A stretch of DNA of 5,575 bases from Hellea sp. (GCA_020628635.1 JAHDEU010000166.1:1-5575); one strand, 5' to 3'. Shown: positions 1-5,438, counted from the first letter of the stretch. The notes: a model not told the origin generated them from the sequence alone. Translations and numbers: made by a program.

Positions 1-188
1 GCGAAGCCCGGCTGCGCCGCGCCCATGCCGAGTTGATGGATACGGGCCGCAAGACCATCGCCCGCTTCCCTGACACACGCCGCGAGCTCGGCGAGGCGCT
101 CGACAAGTTCGAGTTCGGCATGCTCGCCACGCGCAGCTCGGACCGCAACCGTCCCGCCAATCCGCGCGACGAAGCCGCCCCGCGCTAG
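1..188 (+). CDS. 3' end of an unrecognised protein (partial, 61 residues visible)
   Basis: A reading frame is open from the window edge (first full codon at base 3) to a TAG at 186-188. Nearly all its codons end in G or C, matching the confirmed genes here, so it is probably the tail of a real gene whose start lies upstream. The visible protein is hydrophilic and rich in Arg, Glu and Ala. It looks helical up to about residue 45 and ends in a disordered-looking Arg/Pro/Asn tail. There is no membrane segment, signal or motif I can name. An in-frame ATG at 36-38 has no Shine-Dalgarno sequence and is unlikely to be the start. The gene ends 37 bp before the lipoprotein gene on the same strand, which appears to have its own promoter. 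Function unknown. Confidence 0.55.
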   Translation, partial: EARLRRAHAELMDTGRKTIARFPDTRRELGEALDKFEFGMLATRSSDRNRPANPRDEAAPR

Positions 189-190
189 GC

Positions 191-219
191 TTGCGCGACG
201 ACCCGATGCTGCGCATAAT
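191..219 (+). promoter_or_regulatory. Predicted promoter of the lipoprotein gene, giving a leaderless mRNA
   Basis: TTGCGC (191-196) and CATAAT (214-219) are separated by exactly 17 bp. The -10 matches TATAAT at 5 of 6 positions and the -35 keeps the TTG core. Six bases separate the -10 from the ATG at 226, so the expected transcription start falls on the A of the start codon. No purine-rich Shine-Dalgarno sequence lies before the ATG, which fits leaderless translation. The same arrangement precedes lipB. This is predicted from sequence only. Confidence 0.55.
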
Positions 220-225
220 CCGCGC

Positions 226-723
226 ATGACCATATTGCGCACACTCTCCCTTTCCCTCGCGGCTGCACTGCTCGTGGCCTGTTCCGGGGAGGTCCCTGAA
301 GGCGCGGATTACGACAAGCGCCGCACGACCCCGGCGGCCGAGCTCTCGGATGCCGACATCGCCAAGATGTCGGTCACCGACATCGCAGACAGCCTGATCG
401 ATGGCGGCAATGAGGTGAAAGACCTGCTCGCCCGCGTGGACGGCGAGGACAGCGCCCGCGCCGTTCTGCCGGAACTCGAAGCGCTGGCCGAAAGCTATGG
501 CCGCGTGTTCGAGCGGTTCGAGACGCTGGCCGATGCGGAGAATATAGGCTTTCGCGACATCACCGCGCTGGCGGCGCGCGCCCCGCGCGTGGTCGCGGCG
601 CAACAGGGCGTGATGAAACAGATCAGCCGCATCGACCAGGAACACCCCGAAGCGCGCGAAGTGCTGCGCGAGGCGCTGGAGGATTTCGGCCAGAGCAAGG
701 GCGTCGAAGTAGAGGTCGAATAA
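226..723 (+). CDS. Putative outer-membrane lipoprotein, function unknown
   Basis: 165 residues. The N-terminus is a lipoprotein signal peptide: a short n-region with Arg5, a hydrophobic stretch at about 6-17, and the lipobox L-V-A-C ending at Cys19. Signal peptidase II would cleave before Cys19. The next residues are Ser20 and Gly21, with no Asp at +2, so the usual sorting rule points to the outer membrane on its periplasmic side. The mature part (about 147 residues) is strongly acidic, probably mostly alpha-helical, has no further membrane segment, no other cysteine and no domain I recognise, and ends in alternating Val-Glu. The start is set by the signal peptide. There is no Shine-Dalgarno sequence, and a promoter 6 bp upstream suggests a leaderless mRNA. 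The stop lies 4 bp from the stop of the convergent oxygenase gene. The lipoprotein call is firm; the role is unknown. Confidence 0.85.
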   Translation: MTILRTLSLSLAAALLVACSGEVPEGADYDKRRTTPAAELSDADIAKMSVTDIADSLIDGGNEVKDLLARVDGEDSARAVLPELEALAESYGRVFERFETLADAENIGFRDITALAARAPRVVAAQQGVMKQISRIDQEHPEAREVLREALEDFGQSKGVEVEVE

Positions 724-727
724 ACGG

Positions 728-1765
728 CTAACGCAGGAGCTGCGCCAGGAAGCTCTTGATGCGGTGGTCGCGCTGCGGGGACGGCGCACCGAGAATGCCG
801 CGCATCTCTTCCGGGATATGCGCCGTGCTGGCATCTGTTTCCTCGCCGAAGACATAATGGTCGAACAGGCTCCGCCATGCCGCGCGCTGGGCGGGCGGCA
901 GCTCGCGCAGCGCCATGACGGCATAGGCGAGGCTGCTGAGACCGTGCCCCGCATTCTCCGGGCTCCACCAGTAATTCACCAGCATGGATAGCGGCGCGTT
1001 GCTCTCCACATAGTGCCAGTGCAGGGCCGGAATGAAGATCGCGTCGCCCGGCTGCAGATGCGCGATGCGGGCGTCCTGCAGCGCGTCCGCATAGCGCGGG
1101 AAACGGTCGAGATCGGGCGCGCGCGGGTCCACCAGGCTGGCGGGCTGTCCGGCCATGTTGTGGTCGATCGGCCCGATATAAAGGTCGCTCACCCGCTCCG
1201 GCGGGAAGAGCAGGAAGGTGCGCGGACCCCGCACCACGCAGGCGATGTTGTCCGAACTGTCGAAGTGCGGCGCGATGCGCGACGCATTGCCGACCCAGGC
1301 AAGCGCGGGCGTCCCGGATGGCGCGAAGTCGGAGCCGTTCTGCCGCCCGAAAGCGGGCATGAGCGTGGCGACCGGTGTCGCGCCGACATAGGCGTGGACG
1401 TCGGCCTCTCCGCGCTCGACCTGCATCAGCTTGGACAGGAAGATTGAGAAAGGGACTTCCGCGCGCTCGAAATTGAAGCCGCGCAGGGCCTCGTCATAGA
1501 AGAAACGCCCGCCCATCGCGCCGTCGCCGACAATGGCGCGCACAGGCGGGTTGGGGCTGCCGTCCAGCAGATAGGCCGCGAAATCGCGATTGGACCGCTC
1601 CGCCATGCCGACCGCCGGCCAGTCCGCGCAATGGCCGCGCAAAATAGCGGGCTGTCCGCTCGCGTGGATGTCGGACCAGAACTGCTCGCGCGATGGATTG
1701 TGGAACTCCCGCAAGGGCGGGATGCTGTCCCAATCCGGCTGGGTCGTGTGAGGGGCGGCAGGCAT
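728..1765 (-). CDS. Cupin_8/JmjC-fold putative Fe(II)/2-oxoglutarate-dependent oxygenase
   Basis: 345 residues with the layout of cupin_8 (FIH-like JmjC) proteins. An N-terminal motif of the form P-A-I-L-R-G...DWPA (39-51) is typical of the family. The double-stranded beta-helix core carries an iron-binding triad: H167-x-D169 in PHFDSSDN, and a distal His in PALHWHYVES, best aligned as H251. VNYWW (263-267) follows, as in relatives. Arg182 stands where FIH has the 2-oxoglutarate-binding Lys, an inference from the 15-residue spacing after H167. Family members hydroxylate proteins or small molecules; the substrate here cannot be told. There is no signal peptide, so it is probably cytoplasmic. 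The ATG at 1765 is the most upstream possible start because an in-frame TAG lies three codons before it. No Shine-Dalgarno sequence precedes it. It is divergent from lipB (83-bp gap) and convergent with the lipoprotein. The family is confident, the activity unproven. Confidence 0.88.
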   Translation of the reverse strand: MPAAPHTTQPDWDSIPPLREFHNPSREQFWSDIHASGQPAILRGHCADWPAVGMAERSNRDFAAYLLDGSPNPPVRAIVGDGAMGGRFFYDEALRGFNFERAEVPFSIFLSKLMQVERGEADVHAYVGATPVATLMPAFGRQNGSDFAPSGTPALAWVGNASRIAPHFDSSDNIACVVRGPRTFLLFPPERVSDLYIGPIDHNMAGQPASLVDPRAPDLDRFPRYADALQDARIAHLQPGDAIFIPALHWHYVESNAPLSMLVNYWWSPENAGHGLSSLAYAVMALRELPPAQRAAWRSLFDHYVFGEETDASTAHIPEEMRGILGAPSPQRDHRIKSFLAQLLR

Positions 1766-1813
1766 GGGGGCGGGCTACAACAGCCGTCCGGCCGTGGCCA
1801 GAGCGCGCGCCGC

Positions 1814-1842
1814 TTGCGCGCAGCCGGGCCAGCCGACATATC
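1814..1842 (+). promoter_or_regulatory. Predicted lipB promoter, giving a leaderless mRNA
   Basis: TTGCGC (1814-1819) and CATATC (1837-1842) are 17 bp apart, followed by 6 bp to the ATG at 1849. The -35 hexamer, spacer and discriminator length are identical to those before the lipoprotein gene at 226, which supports both. The -10 is weaker than CATAAT. No Shine-Dalgarno sequence is present. The site lies in the 83-bp gap shared with the divergent oxygenase gene, so regulation there could affect both. Confidence 0.5.
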
Positions 1843-1848
1843 GCCGCC

Positions 1849-2544
1849 ATGCCGTCACCCGTCCCACTAAGCCCCACTCCATGCGGTCGCGCCGCGCTGC
1901 GGTCTGACACGCCCGTGGAGTGGGTGCGTGCGAGCGATCCGATCGCATACCCCGACGCAGTCTCCCATATGGAAGCACGCGCTGCCGCCATCGCGGCGGG
2001 CGAGGCGGGCGAGCAGGTCTGGCTGCTGGAACATCCCGCACTCTACACAGCGGGCACGTCGGCGAAGGCGCATGATCTCGTCCAGCCCGACCGCTTTCCG
2101 GTCTTCCGCTCAGGGAGAGGCGGGCAATACACCTATCACGGGCCGGGCCAGCGCGTGGCCTATCTCATGCTGGACTTGCGCATGCGAGGGCGCGACCTGC
2201 GCTGCTATGTGTCCGGCGTGGAGCAGGTGGTGATCGACACGCTGTCGCGCTTTGGCGTGGACGGCGGACGGCGCGAGGGCCGGGTCGGTGTCTGGGTCGA
2301 TCTGGATGATGGGATGGAAGCCAAGATTGCCGCCATCGGCGTCCGGGTCCGTCGCTGGGTGTCGTTTCACGGCCTGTCCATCAATGTGGCACCCGATCTC
2401 GACCATTTCGGCGGCATCGTGCCTTGCGGCATTGCGGAGCACGGCGTGACCTCGCTCGCCGCGCTGGGCGTGGAGGCCGACATGGACGCGGTGGACGCCG
2501 CCCTGCGCGAGAGCTTCGAGGGCGTGTTCGGCCCAACAGACTAG
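1849..2544 (+). CDS. lipB: Octanoyl-[acyl-carrier-protein]:protein octanoyltransferase LipB
   Basis: 231 residues, normal for the family. LipB moves octanoate from acyl-carrier protein onto the lipoyl-domain lysine of 2-oxoacid dehydrogenases and the glycine cleavage H protein; LipA then inserts sulfur. Family signatures are in order: EHPALYTAGTSA (61-72), the conserved RGGQYTYHGPGQ block (90-101), the catalytic Lys159 in AKIAAIGV, SFHGLSINV (172-180), and the catalytic Cys193 in IVPCGI. Both catalytic residues are present, so it should be active in the cytoplasm. The frame stays open upstream to an ATG at 1693, but that extension would lie antisense to the start of the oxygenase gene and look unlike LipB. 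The ATG at 1849 fits the family and sits 6 bp after a predicted -10. lipA is not in the window. The gene converges on a DUF805 gene. Confidence 0.96.
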   Translation: MPSPVPLSPTPCGRAALRSDTPVEWVRASDPIAYPDAVSHMEARAAAIAAGEAGEQVWLLEHPALYTAGTSAKAHDLVQPDRFPVFRSGRGGQYTYHGPGQRVAYLMLDLRMRGRDLRCYVSGVEQVVIDTLSRFGVDGGRREGRVGVWVDLDDGMEAKIAAIGVRVRRWVSFHGLSINVAPDLDHFGGIVPCGIAEHGVTSLAALGVEADMDAVDAALRESFEGVFGPTD

Positions 2545-2549
2545 CCACG

Positions 2550-2583
2550 AAAAAGCCCGCCGCCTCGAAGCCGAGGGGCGGGC
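2550..2583 (-). terminator. Intrinsic terminator of the minus-strand DUF805 transcript
   Basis: The stem is built from GCCCGCC (2555-2561) with GGCGGGC (2577-2583), then CCTCG (2563-2567) with CGAGG (2572-2576), with one bulged G at 2562 and a 4-base loop. On the minus strand it is followed directly by five T (2554-2550), giving a textbook Rho-independent terminator 27 bp after the stop of the 2611-3105 gene. On the plus strand no T-tract follows, so it is a poor terminator for lipB, although the hairpin begins 10 bp after the lipB stop and could protect that mRNA's 3' end. Confidence 0.85.
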
Positions 2584-2610
2584 CATTACTTCGGCTATGT
2601 CCGTGGAGGC

Positions 2611-3105
2611 TTAGGCCGCCGGGACGGGACCGTATTGGTTGTCGCCCATGTCCTGCTTGTTGAACATGTTGATCAGGAACGCCGACACGGCGTAGGAGAT
2701 GATGCCGCCAATGGCAGACGGGATCAGATAGCCGGCCGACGACACGGTCGCGGACGCCGCTTCGGCCGCTTCGAGGTCACCGCTGAACGCCGCTCCGAAG
2801 ACATCGCCAATATCGACGCCGGTGATTTTCGCAACAACGATGCCCACCACGGAGCTGACACCGAATATCAGCAGGAGATGCGTCAGCACCATCCAGCCGG
2901 ACTTGCCCGCATCGTGGGAGCGTTTGATGCCCAGCGCGATCAGGCTGTAGAACAGCACGAGGCCGAGCAGGCCCAGAATGCCCAGAACCGGACTGATCAG
3001 TGGCAGCAGGTTCAGCACGGCACCGATCACGGCAATGATTATCATGCCCTTCATATAGGCGCTTGGGCCGATGCGGCCGCTGGGGGAAAGCAATAGGTTC
3101 ATCAT
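2611..3105 (-). CDS. DUF805 family inner-membrane protein (distal copy of a tandem pair)
   Basis: 164 residues. DUF805 hallmarks are visible: GRIG near the N-terminus (10-13), the polar motif KRSHDAGKSGW (61-71) between membrane helices, and a C-terminal NQYGPVP (156-162). Predicted helices lie at about 19-37, 39-60, 72-92 and 124-147. A mildly acidic, Ala-rich loop (98-122) separates the last two. The family is widespread in bacterial inner membranes and has no settled biochemical role. Translation starts at the ATG at 3105, or at the next codon, which is also ATG. The purine-rich GAGAGAGGGA (3124-3115, minus strand) ends 9 bases before the first, a good Shine-Dalgarno sequence. The gene lies 100 bp downstream of a second DUF805 gene on the same strand, possibly in one operon, and ends at a strong terminator. 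Confidence 0.9.
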   Translation of the reverse strand: MMNLLLSPSGRIGPSAYMKGMIIIAVIGAVLNLLPLISPVLGILGLLGLVLFYSLIALGIKRSHDAGKSGWMVLTHLLLIFGVSSVVGIVVAKITGVDIGDVFGAAFSGDLEAAEAASATVSSAGYLIPSAIGGIISYAVSAFLINMFNKQDMGDNQYGPVPAA

Positions 3106-3114
3106 GGTGGTAGG

Positions 3115-3124
3115 TCCCTCTCTC
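3115..3124 (-). promoter_or_regulatory. Shine-Dalgarno sequence of the distal DUF805 gene
   Basis: Read on the minus strand this is GAGAGAGGGA, ending 9 bases before the ATG at 3105 and 12 before the adjacent in-frame ATG at 3102. The spacing slightly favours the first. It is one of only two clear ribosome-binding sites in the window, the other being at nadA. Confidence 0.65.
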
Positions 3125-3159
3125 TTTGATGTATGAGAAAGTCTGCCACTTTATTACGG

Positions 3160-3197
3160 AAAGGCAAGGGAAATCGGACTCGGCCCCTCTTGCCTTT
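3160..3197 (-). repeat. 9-bp perfect inverted repeat between the two DUF805 genes; possible weak terminator
   Basis: AAAGGCAAG (3160-3168) pairs perfectly with CTTGCCTTT (3189-3197) around a 20-base loop. The stem can be extended by two G-C pairs across a bulge. On the minus strand it starts 8 bp after the stop of the upstream DUF805 gene and ends about 55 bp before the start of the downstream one. The 3' arm ends in TTT but no real T-tract follows, so it may be a leaky terminator, a processing site or an mRNA stabiliser that sets the ratio of the two products. Confidence 0.5.
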
Positions 3198-3205
3198 GCG
3201 CGATC

Positions 3206-3772
3206 CTAATAGGGTGGAGGGGGTCCGTATTTGTTGGTGCCCTCATCACCCGGCGTGAGCCCGACCCAGGCGGTGAAGGCCAGCATCAGCCCGCCCGTGA
3301 TCGCGCTCACTGCTGGACCCGTGCGCGCCATCTTGGCCTGGAACTCCGCGTCCAGTGCCTCGCGCACGGCTGGGTCGATCACGGCCTTGCGCTCATATTC
3401 GCCGTAGGCCGCGAAATATTCCGCCCCGCCGAAGTTCAGCATGATGACCACCAGCACCACCAGGATCAGCGCGATCAGGGTCAGGATCCACAGCACCGAG
3501 CGCCCGAAATCCTTCAGCCTTTTGCCGTAAATGCCGAACACGCCCTGCACCAGCATCACCATCCAGATCAAAAAGCCCCAGAAGAAGAACGCGCCCGTAT
3601 TGTCGTGCTGCGACAGGCCCCACTCGAACGCCACGACCAGCACGGCAAAGCCCGCCAGCGTGATCCAGAAGGTCCGACGCGAGCTGCGCCCCATCGGCAT
3701 GAACAGATGGTAGAGCGCGAGCAGGAGCGGGTTGCTGGGATTGAGAGTGGGCGGAGTTTTACGGTCAACCAT
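3206..3772 (-). CDS. DUF805 family inner-membrane protein (proximal copy of a tandem pair)
   Basis: 188 residues from the preferred start. DUF805 features are GRSSRRTFW (28-36), the inter-helix motif GKRLKDFGRS (83-92), and the C-terminal GLTPGDEGTNKYGPPP (171-186), where the family normally ends in an N-x-Y-G-P box. Predicted helices lie at about 34-52, 60-80, 92-112 and 152-171. A charged loop of about 38 residues (115-150, Glu/Lys/Arg-rich) separates the last two and is unlike the Ala-rich loop of its neighbour. The frame extends 13 codons further to an ATG at 3811, but that Ala/Pro-rich piece is not family-like and has no ribosome-binding site. The ATG at 3772 follows a -10-like GCTATAGC by 7 bp and is preferred. 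It is the first gene of the DUF805 pair and divergent from the gene at 3910. Function unknown. Confidence 0.85.
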   Translation of the reverse strand: MVDRKTPPTLNPSNPLLLALYHLFMPMGRSSRRTFWITLAGFAVLVVAFEWGLSQHDNTGAFFFWGFLIWMVMLVQGVFGIYGKRLKDFGRSVLWILTLIALILVVLVVIMLNFGGAEYFAAYGEYERKAVIDPAVREALDAEFQAKMARTGPAVSAITGGLMLAFTAWVGLTPGDEGTNKYGPPPPY

Positions 3773-3779
3773 GGCCGGC

Positions 3780-3787
3780 GCTATAGC
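3780..3787 (-). promoter_or_regulatory. -10-like element for the DUF805 pair
   Basis: GCTATAGC is a perfect palindrome and matches 7 of 8 positions of the Caulobacter-type -10 consensus GCTANAWC. On the minus strand it ends 7 bp before the ATG at 3772, so transcription would start at or next to that codon. I see no convincing -35 at the right distance. The element supports the start at 3772 rather than 3811. Confidence 0.4.
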
Positions 3788-3874
3788 GGCTGGGGCGGGG
3801 AAGGCCATCACTCAGGAGACGCGAAAGGGCAAAGCCGGTCTAAACTCCGGATTTACGCTCAATCCACCCCACTC

Positions 3875-3903
3875 TTGACGCGCCGCGCGTTACCCGCGAA
3901 CAA
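3875..3903 (+). promoter_or_regulatory. Predicted promoter of the small membrane protein and possibly nadA
   Basis: TTGACG (3875-3880), followed by C, is an exact match to the Caulobacter-type -35 TTGACGS. A 17-bp spacer leads to GAACAA (3898-3903), a poor -10, though the overlapping ACAAC fits the 3' half of GCTANAWC. Six bases then lead to the ATG at 3910. The geometry matches the promoters at 191 and 1814. There is no Shine-Dalgarno sequence. Confidence 0.45.
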
Positions 3904-3909
3904 CTCACT

Positions 3910-4206
3910 ATGCGCCTGCTCGTCAAGATCCTCGGTTCCATCGCGGCTGCCTTTGCCGCGCTACTGATTGTCCAATATTATATCGGCCTGTCCAATGATG
4001 CGTTCAGCGGGCCCCAGGGCATGGCGGTCGTCGGCATCCAGCTGCTCATCATGGTCAGCGCGAGTCTGTCGCTGCTGTTCGGCGTGCTGGGCCGGATGCT
4101 CGACCTGCGAGAAAACCTGCCAAGCAGCAAGTGGTCCAACGCGCTGATCCTGATCAGCATCATTGCAGGGCTGTTGCTCCTCGTCTCGCCTTTCGTCTTC
4201 CGCTGA
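3910..4206 (+). CDS. Small three-helix membrane protein, function unknown
   Basis: 98 residues and highly hydrophobic. Predicted membrane helices lie at about 4-25, 37-61 and 76-96. Positive charges (R2, K6, then R62, R67 and K74 in the second loop) suggest the N-terminus and second loop are cytoplasmic and the C-terminus periplasmic. There is no catalytic or metal-binding motif and no cysteine, and I do not recognise the family. Reality is supported by G/C-ending codons, an exact TTGACG -35 upstream and a compact fit before nadA. The ATG at 3910 has no Shine-Dalgarno sequence; the predicted transcription start falls on it. nadA begins 41 bp downstream on the same strand, so co-transcription is possible. 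It is divergent from the DUF805 pair, another small membrane protein set, but a link is speculative. Confidence 0.75.
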   Translation: MRLLVKILGSIAAAFAALLIVQYYIGLSNDAFSGPQGMAVVGIQLLIMVSASLSLLFGVLGRMLDLRENLPSSKWSNALILISIIAGLLLLVSPFVFR

Positions 4207-4213
4207 ACCGCCC

Positions 4214-4240
4214 TATATGAGGTGCAAGTCACCGAAGGGA
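4214..4240 (+). promoter_or_regulatory. nadA leader: possible -10 and Shine-Dalgarno sequence
   Basis: GAAGGGA (4234-4240) lies 7 bases before the nadA ATG at 4248 and is a good ribosome-binding site that fixes the start. TATATG (4214-4219) could be a -10; 17 bp upstream is TTTCGT, a weak -35 inside the end of the preceding gene. If used, the mRNA leader would be about 22 bases. Otherwise nadA is read from the promoter at 3875. The 41-bp gap is too short for a riboswitch. Confidence 0.45.
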
Positions 4241-4247
4241 CCGCCGC

Positions 4248-5420
4248 ATGGGCAAGGAATTGCTGAACTGGGAACAGGGCCGCTGGATCGGGCAGACGCT
4301 CGAAGTGCCCAACGGCGTCTGCGCCGTGCCGGGCAATGATCTGGACGGACCGCCGGAGGGGCTGGCTTACACGGACGAGGTCAAGGCCGCGACCGACCAC
4401 CTCTACGCCTCGGTCGAGGACTTCATTCCCCCGTTCGAATGGCCCGCCTACGCGCCGCTGGTCCACGCGATCAATGTGCTGAAAAAGCAGAAAAACGCCG
4501 TCGTGCTCGCCCACAACTACATGACGCCGGACATCTTCAATCTCGTCGGCGACTATAAGGGCGACAGCCTTGGCCTCGCCATCGAGGCGACCAAGACGCC
4601 CGCCGACATCATCGTCCAGGGCGGCGTGCACTTCATGGCGGAAACGTCCAAGATCCTGTCGCCCGACAAGAAAGTGCTGATCCCGTCCATGCGGGCGGGC
4701 TGCTCGCTCGCCAGCTCGATCACGGGCGCGGATGTGCGCCTGATCAAGCAGCGCTATCCCGGCATTCCGGTGGTCACTTACGTGAATACCTCGGCCGACG
4801 TGAAGGCGGAGAGCGACATCTGCTGCACCAGCTCCAACGCCGTCGCCATCGTGGAGTCCATCGCGGCGGAGTGGGGCGTGGACAAGGTCATCATGCTGCC
4901 CGACGAATTTCTCGCCAAGAACGTCGCGCGCCAGACCGGCATAGAGATCATCGCCTGGCACGGCCGCTGCGAGGTCCACGCCCGCTTCTCCGCGCAAGAC
5001 GTGCGCGACATGCGGGAGGCGAACCCCGGCGTGGTCGTTCTCGCTCACCCCGAATGCCCGCCAGAAGTGGTGGCCGAGAGCGACTTCACCGGCTCCACCA
5101 AGGCCATGAGCGACTATGTCGGCGAGCATTCTCCGGGCAAGGTCATCCTGCTGACCGAATGTTCCATGTCCGACAATGTGGCGGTCGCGAACCCCACGGT
5201 CGATTTCGTTCGCCCTTGCAATCTCTGCCCGCACATGAAGCGCATCACGCTGGAGAACCTCTATGAGTGCTTGCGGGACGAAACCAACGAAGTGCTGGTC
5301 CCGGAGCCCATGCGCAGCCAGGCTTTCACCGCCGTGCAGAAGATGATCGATGTGAGCTTTCCGAAAGAGAAGGGCTATTTCGATCCGAAGAGCCCGATCA
5401 AGGACATTCAGGTGATCTGA
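4248..5420 (+). CDS. nadA: Quinolinate synthase NadA
   Basis: 390 residues. NadA is a [4Fe-4S] enzyme that condenses iminoaspartate with dihydroxyacetone phosphate to quinolinate in de novo NAD synthesis. It has three homologous domains. Cluster ligands are visible, one per domain: C152 in RAGCSLASS, C241 in HGRCEVHARF and C327 in CNLCPHMK. Active-site motifs include HNY (89-91), YVNTSADVKAESD (178-190) with CCTSSNA after it, and HPE (267-269). All key residues are present, so it should be functional. The first 80 residues or so form an N-terminal extension absent from the short archaeal and Thermotoga enzymes; it includes Trp-rich and Pro-rich patches. The start at 4248 has a Shine-Dalgarno sequence 7 bases upstream. 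Its usual partners nadB and nadC are not in the window. Hairpins and a long inverted repeat follow the stop. Confidence 0.98.
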   Translation: MGKELLNWEQGRWIGQTLEVPNGVCAVPGNDLDGPPEGLAYTDEVKAATDHLYASVEDFIPPFEWPAYAPLVHAINVLKKQKNAVVLAHNYMTPDIFNLVGDYKGDSLGLAIEATKTPADIIVQGGVHFMAETSKILSPDKKVLIPSMRAGCSLASSITGADVRLIKQRYPGIPVVTYVNTSADVKAESDICCTSSNAVAIVESIAAEWGVDKVIMLPDEFLAKNVARQTGIEIIAWHGRCEVHARFSAQDVRDMREANPGVVVLAHPECPPEVVAESDFTGSTKAMSDYVGEHSPGKVILLTECSMSDNVAVANPTVDFVRPCNLCPHMKRITLENLYECLRDETNEVLVPEPMRSQAFTAVQKMIDVSFPKEKGYFDPKSPIKDIQVI

Positions 5421-5423
5421 GGA

Positions 5424-5437
5424 AGACATTCGTGTCT
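5424..5437 (+). repeat. Short TTCG-loop hairpin just after nadA
   Basis: AGACA (5424-5428) and TGTCT (5433-5437) form a perfect 5-bp stem closed by TTCG. It begins 4 bp after the nadA stop codon. No T-tract follows on the plus strand, so it is not a standard terminator. It may stabilise the mRNA 3' end or be chance. Confidence 0.4.
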
Positions 5438-5438
5438 C

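Noticed and set aside
495..1447. Overlapping open frames at 495-968 (-), 764-991 (+) and 1013-1447 (+)
   Set aside because: They are shadows of the lipoprotein and oxygenase genes, with no family motif, signal or ribosome-binding site of their own.
1805..1821. GCGCGC palindrome around CGCTT in the lipB/oxygenase gap, as an operator
   Set aside because: Alternating GC runs are self-complementary by nature and common in this composition. It overlaps the -35 but is too weak to call a binding site.
1693..1848. Upstream extension of lipB to an ATG at 1693
   Set aside because: It would lie antisense to the first codons of the oxygenase gene, reads as low-complexity Arg/Pro/Ala, and crosses the predicted lipB promoter.
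3773..3811. Thirteen-codon N-terminal extension of the proximal DUF805 protein
   Set aside because: There is no Shine-Dalgarno sequence or promoter for the ATG at 3811, the extension is Ala/Pro-rich and not family-like, and a -10-like motif lies inside it.
4207..4247. Possible NAD-responsive riboswitch before nadA
   Set aside because: The gap is only 41 bp and holds the Shine-Dalgarno sequence and a possible -10; there is no room or pairing for an aptamer.
3978..5429. 483-codon open frame on the minus strand opposite nadA and the small membrane gene
   Set aside because: The product is rich in His, Asp, Gly, Arg and Val repeats typical of the antisense of a GC-rich gene, with no recognisable domain. 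NadA on the plus strand has full motif support.
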